A DNA stretch of 64,000 nt from Paenibacillus silvae (GCF_014639235.1 NZ_BMFU01000002.1:1010361-1074360), one strand, 5' to 3'; shown: positions 42,455 to 50,874, counted from the first letter of the stretch. A program made the numbers and translations. The notes: generated by a model from the sequence alone, not told the origin.

Positions 42455-43864
42455 CTACTCTTCTGATTCTCCTTGCTGGAGATTCAGCAAGGTTCGCTGC
42501 AATGCAACCTGTACAGCACCTGTAACGACGGCCCGTTCCCCAAGAGCGGAACAGATCAACTGCGGCTTCACCGGAAATTGCTCGGCAGCGATCTGCTTTA
42601 ATAGGGGCAATAACACATCACCGTTCCCGCCAATACCGCCGCCCAGCACGATTAGTTCAGGAGCAAGCACCACACTGATCTGTCGCAGCGCCAGAGCAAT
42701 CATTCGGCTGTAGTGCTTGATAACGCTTATGGCCAGAGCCTCTCCGCTGCGTGCAGCTTCGAAAATCATCTCGGGAGTCAGAGCCTGCAGCCCATCTGCA
42801 GCCCCATCTATGTTGTCATCTGTATTGTCACCTGTAACTTCTTCTGCACTGAAAGGAAGGGCATCTGAATGTTTCGGATTTTTCACTTCATTCGATTTTT
42901 TTATTTCATTCGATTCTTTCAATTCATTCGAATTCTTCAATTCATTCGAATTCTTCAATTCATTTGAAGTCTTCAAACCAAGCGCCAACCCTTGTTGCTT
43001 TGCCAGATGTAGAAGTCCGTCAGCAGACAGCACATCTTCGAGCCGGCTTCCATTCTCCAGCAGCATCTCGGCCACTTCACCAGTCATTCCACCCAATCCG
43101 TGCAGTAATTGACCCTGAACCATAATGCCGGCTCCTGTACCTGCGCCAATGGAGAAAAAAACAAACAATGGGGAATCCACCGCAGCACCGCTTCTGTACT
43201 CGCCAAGTGCAGCCAGATTCACATCATTGTCGAGAATGACATCACACGGAAAAGCACGAGCTAGCGCATCCCGAGAGAACGCACTCTCCATTCCTGTGAG
43301 TGGTTCAACAATACGCTTGATCTTGCCTGACCCGGGTAAGACAACCCCCGGAATCCCGAATCCGATGCAACGAATATTGCTCCACACCAGACCGTTCTTC
43401 TGCAGCATCTGGTTTACATAGCCATGTAACAGCAGCAGCACAGACCGTTCAGATGATTCATTCGATTGCTGTGAATCATTCGATTGCTGTGATTGCTGTG
43501 ATTCCTGTTGCTGATGCATAGCTTGTATAATTGGCGGGTAGGCAGCATAGGCTACGATCTGCCCGTTCAGGTCTGCCAAAGCAACCCGGATTCGCGTGGC
43601 CCCGATATCAACACCGCAGACATAATACGCCGTCTCGTTAAATTGAATCAACGTTGCCTTGCGACCTTGGGCGTTATCCGCACGACCAGTTTCCTTGACC
43701 AGGTTGCGTTCAATCAGATGCTCTACTGCGGACGATACTGTTGGTTTGCTAAGTCCTGTCTGACGGCTGATATCCGCTCTTGACATGGCACCTTGATTAA
43801 TCAAGGCATCCATAATCAGATTTTCATTCAGATTGCGGAGATATTGCGGTGTGCCAGCCATCAT
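42455..43864 (-). CDS. ROK-family transcriptional repressor (NagC/XylR type) with low-complexity inserts
   Basis: This 469-residue repressor has an N-terminal winged helix (AMSRADISRQTGLSKPTVSSAVEHLIERNLV). A ROK sugar-sensing body follows (VCGVDIGATRIRVALADL, GFGIPGVVLPGSG, VILDNDVNLAALGEYRSG, LAPELIVLGGGIGG). It is longer than usual because of two inserts: a Gln/Ser run near residues 117-140, and a tandem SNELKN-type repeat near 297-326 followed by an acidic stretch. Both sit on loops, so the fold may survive. The start is the first of two ATGs at 43864, with GGGAGG ahead. A GTTAAG-TTT-CTTAAC palindrome 32 bp upstream is a likely autoregulatory operator. Confidence 0.88.
   Translation of the reverse strand: MMAGTPQYLRNLNENLIMDALINQGAMSRADISRQTGLSKPTVSSAVEHLIERNLVKETGRADNAQGRKATLIQFNETAYYVCGVDIGATRIRVALADLNGQIVAYAAYPPIIQAMHQQQESQQSQQSNDSQQSNESSERSVLLLLHGYVNQMLQKNGLVWSNIRCIGFGIPGVVLPGSGKIKRIVEPLTGMESAFSRDALARAFPCDVILDNDVNLAALGEYRSGAAVDSPLFVFFSIGAGTGAGIMVQGQLLHGLGGMTGEVAEMLLENGSRLEDVLSADGLLHLAKQQGLALGLKTSNELKNSNELKNSNELKESNEIKKSNEVKNPKHSDALPFSAEEVTGDNTDDNIDGAADGLQALTPEMIFEAARSGEALAISVIKHYSRMIALALRQISVVLAPELIVLGGGIGGNGDVLLPLLKQIAAEQFPVKPQLICSALGERAVVTGAVQVALQRTLLNLQQGESEE
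42887..42976. repeat. Intragenic 18-bp tandem repeat in the ROK repressor gene
   Basis: Five 18-bp units based on TTCATTCGAATTCTTCAA lie end to end at 42887, 42905, 42923, 42941 and 42959. Units 3 and 4 are identical. Because 18 is a multiple of three, copy-number change would add or remove six residues (SNELKN) without a frameshift. Confidence 0.85.
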
Positions 43865-43895
43865 ATCACCTCCCTTTTATCGTTTTCTATAGTTA

Positions 43896-43910
43896 GTTAA
43901 GTTTCTTAAC
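43896..43910. promoter_or_regulatory. Candidate ROK repressor operator
   Basis: GTTAAG-TTT-CTTAAC is a perfect 6-bp inverted repeat 32 bp ahead of the repressor start. XylR/NagC-type repressors bind A/T-rich palindromes of this kind next to their own promoters. Confidence 0.5.
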
Positions 43911-44038
43911 GAATTGATATCAATATATCATTCAGCTTGCAGCGTGTACAGCATATTTTAGGTGAGCTTCTATATGTTGAACGAATATATGAAAGCAAGG
44001 GTTGACACAGGTTAATCCGATGACAGAATAATATTATT

Positions 44039-44070
44039 AATCTGAAGATCAACGTTCTTCAGATTTTTTT
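44039..44070 (+). terminator. Orphan rho-independent terminator
   Basis: AATCTGAAGA and TCTTCAGATT form a 10-bp stem and seven T follow on the plus strand. No plus-strand gene ends here. TTGACA occurs at 44002-44007, but no well-placed -10 is obvious. It may end an antisense or small RNA started further upstream. Confidence 0.55.
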
Positions 44071-44139
44071 GGTTTTATTTTGATAAGGGGAGAAATTCCC
44101 TTGATACAGGTGAAGTTTATGGAGTTATGCTTCTTATGC

Positions 44140-44175
44140 AGCTTTCTTTCCGAAAGCTTTTACCTCCGTTTCTTC
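44140..44175. repeat. Dispersed hairpin repeat, copy B
   Basis: AGCTTTC-TTTCC-GAAAGCT followed by TTTACCTCCG matches 31695-31731 in about 31 of 36 bases. It directly precedes the third copy of the 200-bp element. Confidence 0.5.
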
Positions 44176-44187
44176 CCGCCTGCAAGG

Positions 44188-44382
44188 CTAACGATTCCCA
44201 GAAGCCTTATTCGCCCTCAAATCAGGTTATCCGAATTCTAACGATTCACAGGAACCTTATTATAGGAAAAAACCGAAAAAATGACCTCCATCAGTGCAAA
44301 ATAAGCCATATAACGTCTCTGTGATTCGTTAGAATTGCTGAGCGCTCAAAAACACCTAAATAAGCTCTCTACGATTCGTTAG
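44188..44382. repeat. Intergenic ~200-bp repeat element, copy 3
   Basis: The forward motifs are at 44188-44211 (CTAACGATTCCCAGAAGC then CTTATT) and 44236-44261. The inverted motifs are at 44298-44335 (stretched by about ten bases) and 44357-44382 (ending GATTCGTTAG). The layout equals copies 1 and 2. The rest of the 43865-44615 gap has no gene. Confidence 0.8.
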
Positions 44383-44498
44383 CGAACAAACACACATCCC
44401 ACCACAGTCCACAGCCAAATGGGCCCGCCCCCCCTCGGCAAGCCTTTCCTTGACGCTCGCTCTCCATAACCTCATTTTCTGCAAAATTTCTCCACGCA

Positions 44499-44540
44499 AA
44501 AAAGGACGAAACAGAATCGTTCTCTGTCCCGCCCTGCATC
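44499..44540 (-). terminator. Terminator of the YitT-family gene
   Basis: On the minus strand GGGACAGA pairs imperfectly with TCTGTTTCGTCC and six T follow. It lies about 76 bases after the YitT stop. Confidence 0.6.
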
Positions 44541-44615
44541 TCTTTTATTCACAGCATTTTAATAGCATTTTAAAACTTTTCTATAATACTGGCATCAGCT
44601 TCCCAAGTCGTTCAC

Positions 44616-45455
44616 CTAGGACTTCGAAAGTTCAATAAAGCCTTCTCCGAATACGTCACGTACATCATGAATGGTAATGAAGGCAATCTCGTCTTCGGCC
44701 CGCACAATTTTTTTGAGCATCGGAACCTCTTGTTTACTGATGACAATATACAGAATCTCCTTCGGATTCTTCGTATAATAACCGTGACCGGACAGAACCG
44801 TAACCCCGCGATCCATTTTTTCAATGACCTGCTTCGCAATCTCATCCTGCTTGGAGGAGATGATCATCACTGCTTTTTTCGGATTAAGTCCTTCAATTAT
44901 AAACTCCATCGTTTTGGTTCCGACAAACAATAGCACGATCGTACACATCAAACCTTGCGGCCCAATAATGAAGTATGAGGAGAAAGCCACAATCAGATCA
45001 AAGAACAGCAAGCCGTAGCTGATGCTCCAGTCCAGATATTTGTTTGCCAGCCGTGCCAGAATGACCGTTCCCGCTGTTGTGCCGCCCACTTTGACGATCA
45101 AACCGATCCCGAGACCCGCAAAGACACCCGCAAAAATGGTATTCACCCACAGCTCATTCGAAGCAATGCTCCAGTCTTCTGTCAAATGAAGGAACAAGGA
45201 GTTAAAAACAACCGCGATAATGGTGTAAACCGTCGTTGTTTTGTCCAGAAACTTATAACCTATAAGTAATAAAATACCGTTAAGAATCAGGTTCATCAGC
45301 CCTGGTGACCAATGAAACAGATAATACAGAATGATCGTAATGCCTGTTACGCCGCCCTCTGCGAGATCGTTAGGGATGACAAACAGATTGACCGCCAGCG
45401 CAAATAAAAATGCACCCGCCATAAGAAATAAAACATCCGTAATTCTTCTTTTCAT
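44616..45455 (-). CDS. YitT-family membrane protein with DUF2179 domain
   Basis: This 279-residue protein has an N-terminal YitT membrane domain of about five segments (VIPNDLAEGGVTGITIILYYLFHWSPG, GTTAGTVILARLANKYLDWSISYGLLFFDLIV). A cytoplasmic DUF2179 domain follows (about 195-275; VMIISSKQDEIAKQVIEKMDRGVTVLSGHGYYTKNPKEILYIVISKQEVPMLKKIV). The family is widespread in Firmicutes and its function is unknown. ATG 45455 has GGAGCG upstream. It stands alone with its own terminator. Confidence 0.9.
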   Translation of the reverse strand: MKRRITDVLFLMAGAFLFALAVNLFVIPNDLAEGGVTGITIILYYLFHWSPGLMNLILNGILLLIGYKFLDKTTTVYTIIAVVFNSLFLHLTEDWSIASNELWVNTIFAGVFAGLGIGLIVKVGGTTAGTVILARLANKYLDWSISYGLLFFDLIVAFSSYFIIGPQGLMCTIVLLFVGTKTMEFIIEGLNPKKAVMIISSKQDEIAKQVIEKMDRGVTVLSGHGYYTKNPKEILYIVISKQEVPMLKKIVRAEDEIAFITIHDVRDVFGEGFIELSKS

Positions 45456-45614
45456 TTAAGCGCTCCATCCAATCCATGTCATATACACTCAAGGATTGAT
45501 TTTACCATGCTCTCCACAAAATTTGTATACAAAATACAAATTGTTGCGTAAATTGTGCAAAGGAATTATGAAAACGTCATCTTTTCACCATGCTGTATCC
45601 CTGCTTTTGTACCG

Positions 45615-45680
45615 TGGACCATGACATTTGTCATGGTCCATTCTTGATATTTATCATTACAACAGGCTGACACTTATGAC
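45615..45680 (+). promoter_or_regulatory. Candidate DesR binding region upstream of des
   Basis: A perfect 11-bp inverted repeat, TGGACCATGAC (45615-45625) and GTCATGGTCCA (45630-45640) around ATTT, carries the core TGACATTTGTCA. A weaker related sequence, TGACACTTATGAC (45668-45680), abuts the predicted -35. A strong plus a weak site next to the promoter is how DesR activates des in B. subtilis, as I recall. Confidence 0.55.
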
Positions 45681-45709
45681 TTACTGTTATGAACGCATTC
45701 TTTTACAAT
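45681..45709 (+). promoter_or_regulatory. Predicted des promoter
   Basis: TTACTG (45681-45686), a 17-base spacer and TACAAT (45704-45709). The poor -35 fits a promoter that needs an activator. Confidence 0.5.
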
Positions 45710-45793
45710 GATAAAAACGCTTCCCTACAGGATACACAAAGGGAATCGCCTGATACAGCGAACTACGGTTGTATCCAATAAGGAGGAACATGC

Positions 45794-46822
45794 ATGAGCA
45801 GAAGCAAAGAAATGGCACTGAAAAAAGAAGTGACCCCTTTTGAAAAAAATGACCTCAAACTTAGTATCCGACAATTAATCAATACATTGCTTCCCCTCTT
45901 TTTACTGTGGGCCGCTGCTTATTACAGCTTATCCATCTCATACTGGCTTACCTTTCCCATCGCACTGGTGGCATCGGGGTTTGTCCTGCGCACGTTTATT
46001 ATTTTCCATGACTGCTGTCATGGTTCATTCTTCAAAAGCAAACGGGCCAACGATATCCTGGGTACGATCACTGGAGTATTAACACTGACTCCCTACCAGC
46101 AATGGAAAAACGAGCATGCTATTCACCATGCCACCAGCGGCAATCTCGACAAACGTGGCGTAGGTGATATCTGGGTAATGACAGTGGACGAATACAAGGC
46201 GGCTACACCATGGATGCGTCTCTTCTACCGGGTATATCGCAATCCCGTTATCATGTTTGGCATCGGACCTATCTATGTGTTTCTGCTTGCCTACCGTTTC
46301 AATCGCAAAGCAGCCAGACGCAAGGAACGAATCAATACCCATGTAACGACCGTTTTGATTGTTGCATTGTACAGCTTCATGTGCTGGCTGATTGGTTGGC
46401 AGGCCTTTGTTATGGTGCAGGCACCCGTATTTTTCTTTTCCGGTTTCTTCGGCATCTGGCTGTTCTATGTACAGCATCAATTCGAAGAGACGTATTTCGA
46501 ACATGAGGACGAATGGAGTTACGTCAAGGCTGCTGTAGAGGGTAGCTCTTATTACAAGCTGCCTAAGCTGCTGCAATGGATCAGTGGTAACATCGGATTC
46601 CATCATGTGCATCACTTGAGCCCGCGAGTTCCGAATTATTATCTGGAGGAAGCTCATAACGCAACCCCTCCTTTGCAAAAGGCAACCACAATTACACTTC
46701 GCTCCAGCCTGGCGGCTCTCCGCTTCCGTCTGTGGGATGAGCAAACCAAACAATTTATCAGCTTCCGTGAGCTGAATCGAAAGTCACGCAAAAACTACGT
46801 AGGCAGAGCCTTATCCGAGTAA
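45794..46822 (+). CDS. des: Membrane fatty acid desaturase
   Basis: This 342-residue membrane enzyme introduces double bonds into phospholipid acyl chains at low temperature. The three histidine boxes that hold the di-iron centre are HDCCH (about 74), HAIHH (about 110) and HHVHH (about 277). They lie between four or more membrane segments. The protein ends with a polar tail (FRELNRKSRKNYVGRALSE). ATG 45794 has AAGGAGG ahead. It is followed by desK and desR, and palindromes in its promoter fit DesR activation. Confidence 0.95.
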   Translation: MSRSKEMALKKEVTPFEKNDLKLSIRQLINTLLPLFLLWAAAYYSLSISYWLTFPIALVASGFVLRTFIIFHDCCHGSFFKSKRANDILGTITGVLTLTPYQQWKNEHAIHHATSGNLDKRGVGDIWVMTVDEYKAATPWMRLFYRVYRNPVIMFGIGPIYVFLLAYRFNRKAARRKERINTHVTTVLIVALYSFMCWLIGWQAFVMVQAPVFFFSGFFGIWLFYVQHQFEETYFEHEDEWSYVKAAVEGSSYYKLPKLLQWISGNIGFHHVHHLSPRVPNYYLEEAHNATPPLQKATTITLRSSLAALRFRLWDEQTKQFISFRELNRKSRKNYVGRALSE

Positions 46823-46946
46823 ATAGACAAACGGGTCTGACAGAGAAGTAATCACTCTGCCGGATTCGTTTTCTTGTATTCAGGCGTCAGTCATGCTACA
46901 GTCAGGCTAAAGTTGAGTAAGCTGTTGCTGCAAGGAGGAGAATCAT

Positions 46947-48095
46947 ATCCAGAAATGGTCACAGATTTTTTATAAAAATACAGGCTTGAATCCGTACGTG
47001 TGGCTCGTCTTTTTCATCCTGCCCTTCTATTACATCTCTCAATATTCCAAGGTATGGACGATGGTCACCGGCATTATTATTATCCTTGTCTTTTTTGTGT
47101 GTTATTTGCTAGCCTTTATCACCAAAGGATGGCAGGTCTACATGTGGATTGGACTGTTAATTGCGATATCCATTACGATGACAATTGCATATGACTATGC
47201 TTATTTCTCATTATTTCTTGCTTTTTTTATCGGCAATATTAAAAATAAAGCGGGATTTTTCACCCTCTACTCGGTGAATCTCGGCGCAAGCTTCCTGACG
47301 GTCAACTATGGCTTTATCAAGCAAAGCTCCCTGCTGCTTAGTCAGTTTCCCTTTGTATTCATCAGTCTGATGGCGTCCATCCTGCTCCCGATCAGCACGT
47401 ATAACAAAAACAAGCGTGAGCAGCTGGAAGGAGAGCTGGAAAGTGCCAACAAACGATTGGATGATCTGGTGAAAATGGAGGAGCGGCAGCGCATTGCACG
47501 TGATTTGCATGATACGCTTGGTCAGAAGCTCTCGTTGATCGGTCTCAAAACCGATCTGGCAAAACGACTAATTCGGAAAAACCCGGATCAGGCGATCATC
47601 GAATTAAACGAGCTGAGACAAACGGCCAGTACCGCTCTCAAGGAAGTGCGTGATATGGTAACAACGATGCGTGGAACGCAGCTTGTGGATGAGCTGTTTC
47701 GGGCAGAGCAAATTTTGAAGGCTGCATCCATTCAATTTATTTTACACGGCAGCCCCAAGTTACAGGAAACCTCGCAGCTGAATGAAAATGTTCTCGGCAT
47801 GTGTCTGAAGGAAGCGGTGACTAATGTGGTCAAACACAGTCAGGCATCGGTATGTACGATTACAATAGAAGAAACACCCTCACATAACGTATTAACAGTG
47901 CAGGATAACGGACTTGGTATCGAGCGTACACGCAAGCAGGATCGCCGGGGAACCGGCATCCTCGGAATGAAGGAACGACTTGAATTTGTGAATGGCTGCA
48001 TAGACATTAAGACAGGCTCAGAACGACAGGGCACAGCTGTTATCATTCATGTGCCCAAGCTGGTTCGCAAACCTATGAAGGAGGATGAAGAATGA
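46947..48095 (+). CDS. desK: Membrane-fluidity sensor kinase DesK, apparent AUC start
   Basis: This 382-residue thermosensor has five membrane segments (NPYVWLVFFILPFYYI onward, to about 150). A coiled linker (REQLEGELESANKRLDDLVKMEERQRIARDLHDTLGQKLSLIG, with the phospho-His in RDLHD) and a HisKA_3/HATPase core (CLKEAVTNVVKHSQ, VQDNGLGI, GTGILGMKERL) follow. The only strong ribosome-binding site, AGGAGGAG at 46933-46940, is 8 bases before an in-frame ATC at 46947. TTG 46986 has none and would remove the polar residues before the first segment (QKWSQIFYKNTG). In B. subtilis that region holds the buoy residues needed for cold sensing. The start is therefore inferred to be ATC. It overlaps desR by 4 bp. 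Confidence 0.9.
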   Translation: MQKWSQIFYKNTGLNPYVWLVFFILPFYYISQYSKVWTMVTGIIIILVFFVCYLLAFITKGWQVYMWIGLLIAISITMTIAYDYAYFSLFLAFFIGNIKNKAGFFTLYSVNLGASFLTVNYGFIKQSSLLLSQFPFVFISLMASILLPISTYNKNKREQLEGELESANKRLDDLVKMEERQRIARDLHDTLGQKLSLIGLKTDLAKRLIRKNPDQAIIELNELRQTASTALKEVRDMVTTMRGTQLVDELFRAEQILKAASIQFILHGSPKLQETSQLNENVLGMCLKEAVTNVVKHSQASVCTITIEETPSHNVLTVQDNGLGIERTRKQDRRGTGILGMKERLEFVNGCIDIKTGSERQGTAVIIHVPKLVRKPMKEDEE

Positions 48096-48691
48096 TCAGA
48101 ATCGTCATTGCTGAAGATCAGCGCATGATGCTTGGTGCGTTATCTTCCCTGCTTAATCTGGAGGATGATATGGAGGTTGTTGGACAAGCCAGTAATGGTC
48201 AGGAGGCGCTTGCCCTTGTGCAGCAGCATACACCGGACATCTGTTTGATGGATATTGAAATGCCCGTCAAGAGTGGGCTAGAAGCAGCAGAAGAGCTGAA
48301 AGGCATGAACTGTAAAGTCATCATCCTCACGACGTTTGCCAGAACCGGATATTTCGAGCGAGCGCTTAAAGGCGGCGTAAGAGGTTACCTGCTCAAGGAT
48401 AGTCCGATTGAAGAGCTCGCAGAGGCGATCCGTCAAGTGATGAACGGCAGACGTATTTTCGCCCCCGATCTGGTGGATGAGGCTTATGTCGAGGAAAATC
48501 CGCTCACTGAACGTGAGCATGCCGTACTTGGCCTGATGGCTGATGGAAAAAATACCAAGGAAATTGCCGGTCATCTATTTATCACGACGGGAACCGTTCG
48601 GAATTACATTTCCATCATTCTCAACAAGTTAAATGCAAGCAACCGCATTGAAGCCATCACCCGCTCCAAGGAAAAGGGCTGGTTCAAGTAA
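48092..48691 (+). CDS. desR: Response regulator DesR, activator of des
   Basis: This 199-residue NarL-family regulator has a receiver with phospho-acceptor Asp54 (ICLMDIEMP) and the conserved LTTFARTGYFERALKGGVRGYLLKDSP stretch. The LuxR-type output is LTEREHAVLGLMADGKNTKEIAGHLFITTGTVRNYISIILNKL. It ends NRIEAITRSKEKGWFK, nearly as in B. subtilis DesR. Start overlaps the desK stop (ATGA). A terminator follows, ending the des region. Confidence 0.96.
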   Translation: MIRIVIAEDQRMMLGALSSLLNLEDDMEVVGQASNGQEALALVQQHTPDICLMDIEMPVKSGLEAAEELKGMNCKVIILTTFARTGYFERALKGGVRGYLLKDSPIEELAEAIRQVMNGRRIFAPDLVDEAYVEENPLTEREHAVLGLMADGKNTKEIAGHLFITTGTVRNYISIILNKLNASNRIEAITRSKEKGWFK

Positions 48692-48728
48692 GCGTAATAC
48701 ATCTGAACTTATAGTCAGAGAGAATAAC

Positions 48729-48769
48729 AAAAGCTTGGTACAGGAGCCTTTCCCTATACCAAGCTTTTT
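48729..48769. terminator. Bidirectional terminator after desR
   Basis: AAAAGCTTGGTA and TACCAAGCTTTTT form an 11-bp stem between desR and the convergent lipoprotein gene, with T runs on both sides. Confidence 0.85.
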
Positions 48770-48831
48770 GGTTATATGTCATCATCCGACGAATCACGTT
48801 TACAGACTGATTTAATCCAGAGATTTATCCT

Positions 48832-49734
48832 TTATTTGACGGATACCATCATATCAAGGGCATCCAGAGGCACCTGACTTGTTTTCAACTGATGAGTTTG
48901 CTTGCCATCCTGCCACGAGATCGTCACTTGAACAGTTTTACCTCCACTTGCATAGTCTACCTGGACAAATCCTTTGTCTTTGGGCGCCGGGAGCCTATGG
49001 GATTCCAGATATTGCACGATTTTCTTGGCAATCGCCGGATTGTTCATCTGATCCTCGGAGACAGAGTGAATTTGCAGTGTCCAGCGCCCCTCCTGCCAAG
49101 TCAGATACTGACTGCCAGCCGCACCTTCTGCCAATCCCTTCATGCCATGTCCCAAGTCTACGGCCATATCATCAGGAATGTTTTTCAGATCCGTTTCTGG
49201 AAAAAGTTCAGTTTGATTCATACTATCGGAGGATTTCACCTCGTAACTGGCAAGCCAGGACGCTTTACTGTCCGATGCCGTTAATGATGAGTCATTTAAA
49301 GCCACTGGTTCAGCCACCATGTAGAAGTTCACCAGTAAAGCATCGGAACGATTAGTTGCGATGTTTGCACCCAAATATTGACCTTTATTAAGTGGAAATG
49401 AAGTCGGAAGTTTCACATGTTGCAGCTTCAGCTCACTACGAAGCGCCTTCACGACATCATTAACATCTGACAATTTTGACGGAGACTTGCTGTCATTGGA
49501 GACAGCCGAGCCTTCGTTTCCTGTACCTGCATTGGCACTATTGGATGGATTAGTGTTCGTGCCCGTTGCTGCTCCAGCAGTTCCGCTATTAGAAACAGCA
49601 TTCCCTCCGCTACTCGTCTGAGTCTGCTCTCCAGATGTGGATGCCTGGTTCGATTGTTCGCCAGCGCAGCCTGTGAGAGCCAGTAAAACGGCTGTTGCCA
49701 CCGGAATGGTCATCCAAAGATTTTGTTTTTTCAT
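48832..49734 (-). CDS. Uncharacterised lipoprotein
   Basis: This 300-residue lipoprotein has a signal peptide with lipobox LALTGC (Cys23). A low-complexity Ser/Gly/Thr/Asn linker (to about 80; GNAVSNSGTAGAATGTNTNPSN) follows, then a globular domain (VVKALRSELKLQHVKLPTSFPLNKGQYLGANIATN, LTWQEGRWTLQIHSVSE, VQYLESHRLPAPKDKGFVQVDYASGGKTVQVTISWQDGKQTHQLKT). I do not recognise the domain. GAGGAGG precedes ATG 49734. It sits next to the NodB deacetylase on the same strand, so a cell-envelope role is possible. Confidence 0.78.
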   Translation of the reverse strand: MKKQNLWMTIPVATAVLLALTGCAGEQSNQASTSGEQTQTSSGGNAVSNSGTAGAATGTNTNPSNSANAGTGNEGSAVSNDSKSPSKLSDVNDVVKALRSELKLQHVKLPTSFPLNKGQYLGANIATNRSDALLVNFYMVAEPVALNDSSLTASDSKASWLASYEVKSSDSMNQTELFPETDLKNIPDDMAVDLGHGMKGLAEGAAGSQYLTWQEGRWTLQIHSVSEDQMNNPAIAKKIVQYLESHRLPAPKDKGFVQVDYASGGKTVQVTISWQDGKQTHQLKTSQVPLDALDMMVSVK

Positions 49735-49805
49735 GATGTGTACCTCCTCAGGTCAAGCTCGATCAGCTCTGACGTCGATTCTCGGTTGATTCTCGGTTGT
49801 TCACC

Positions 49806-50549
49806 TTAACGCTTGTCATTCCAGAAATTGACCGGCTGCACGTTCTTCGTTAATATTTCAAATTGATATCCTTCAGCCTTCAGTGTTTTCAGCACTTGAG
49901 GCAATACTTTCAGTGTTGCTTCCTGATCATGCATCAGCACAACCGGTGTGGTGCCCTGCTTGGTCACATTGTGCACCTGCTGCATCACGTTATTGTATAC
50001 CTTCTGATGATCCTTCTTGTATTTCCAGTCCAGTGAATCTACATTCCAATCCCAGAGATGGAACCCTCCCTGACCCAGAAGCACATTGCGATATGCAGAT
50101 TTAAGATATGGCTTGCTGCCATATGGTGTGCGCACCAGACTCGTTTTGACTCCGGCAACCTTGTTCAGGCTTTCATTCGCTTGCTGCATTTCCTTCAATC
50201 CGCTGTAAGCTGATTTGTAAAATTTCCCCGGAACATGGGTCACACCATGCAGTCCAAGTCCATGACCTTCTTTTACAATTCGCTTGGTCGCTTGCTGATA
50301 TTGTTCCATATGAGGCCCAAGCATGAAAAACGTAGCTTTCACTTTGTATTCATCCAAAATGTCGAGAAGCTTACCCGTATGAGCTGTAGGGCCATCATCG
50401 AACGTCAGATAGATGATTTTGGCATTGGCTTTGCTTGCAGCCTTATCAGCAGATGCCGCTGTTGCCGTAGCAGACAACGGCAGGAACAGAAGCGGAAACA
50501 ATAGTAGAATAGCAAGTGTGGTTGTTAGTATTTTACGAATATGTAGCAT
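49806..50549 (-). CDS. Secreted polysaccharide deacetylase (NodB fold)
   Basis: This 247-residue exported hydrolase has a signal peptide to about residue 32. NodB motifs are IIYLTFDDGPTAHT (catalytic Asp and metal Asp), HGLGLHGVTHVP (metal His pair), RTPYGSKP, the DWNVDSLDW motif and VVLMHDQ with the final catalytic His. Such enzymes remove acetyl groups from peptidoglycan or chitin-like polymers. The spacing follows the PdaA/PdaC-like Bacillus group. The start lies at 50549, with an AGGGAGACG-type site. Confidence 0.88.
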   Translation of the reverse strand: MLHIRKILTTTLAILLLFPLLFLPLSATATAASADKAASKANAKIIYLTFDDGPTAHTGKLLDILDEYKVKATFFMLGPHMEQYQQATKRIVKEGHGLGLHGVTHVPGKFYKSAYSGLKEMQQANESLNKVAGVKTSLVRTPYGSKPYLKSAYRNVLLGQGGFHLWDWNVDSLDWKYKKDHQKVYNNVMQQVHNVTKQGTTPVVLMHDQEATLKVLPQVLKTLKAEGYQFEILTKNVQPVNFWNDKR

Positions 50550-50850
50550 AATGAAACGTCTCCCTTGTGTGTGTTTTTCCCCGGGTGTGTGATCACTCGT
50601 ACTCGTATCCCATGGCGATTAATGTTAATAGTATCAGAGATTCTCCATGCTCTTCTCGCTCCAAAGGCTACGGTAGAGTTACACTTTTGTCAGATAAACA
50701 TAAAAATTAAAACGATTTTGATAGATTTTAATCGTTGACAAATGCCCGTAAGAGTAGATCATAAGATAGATCTATTGTGACATATTGTCTATTACCCTAT
50801 TTGCAAGTTTTGATAGACTCGGCTTCCTTCTATTTTACGGACACAGCAAA

Positions 50851-50874
50851 AAAGCTTGCACGCATGCAAGCTTT
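50851..50874 (-). terminator. Terminator downstream of the ferritin gene
   Basis: AAAGCTTGCA and TGCAAGCTTT form a 10-bp stem, T-rich on the minus strand. It lies about 120 bases after the ferritin stop. The rest of 50550-50992 holds no gene; it includes A/T-rich sequence ahead of the deacetylase. Confidence 0.75.

Noticed and set aside
42887..42976. Possible CRISPR-like array
   Set aside because: Units are contiguous 18-bp repeats in frame inside a protein gene, without spacers.
50734..50760. TTGACA on the plus strand in the deacetylase-ferritin gap
   Set aside because: No suitable -10 at 16-18 bases and no plus-strand gene follows.
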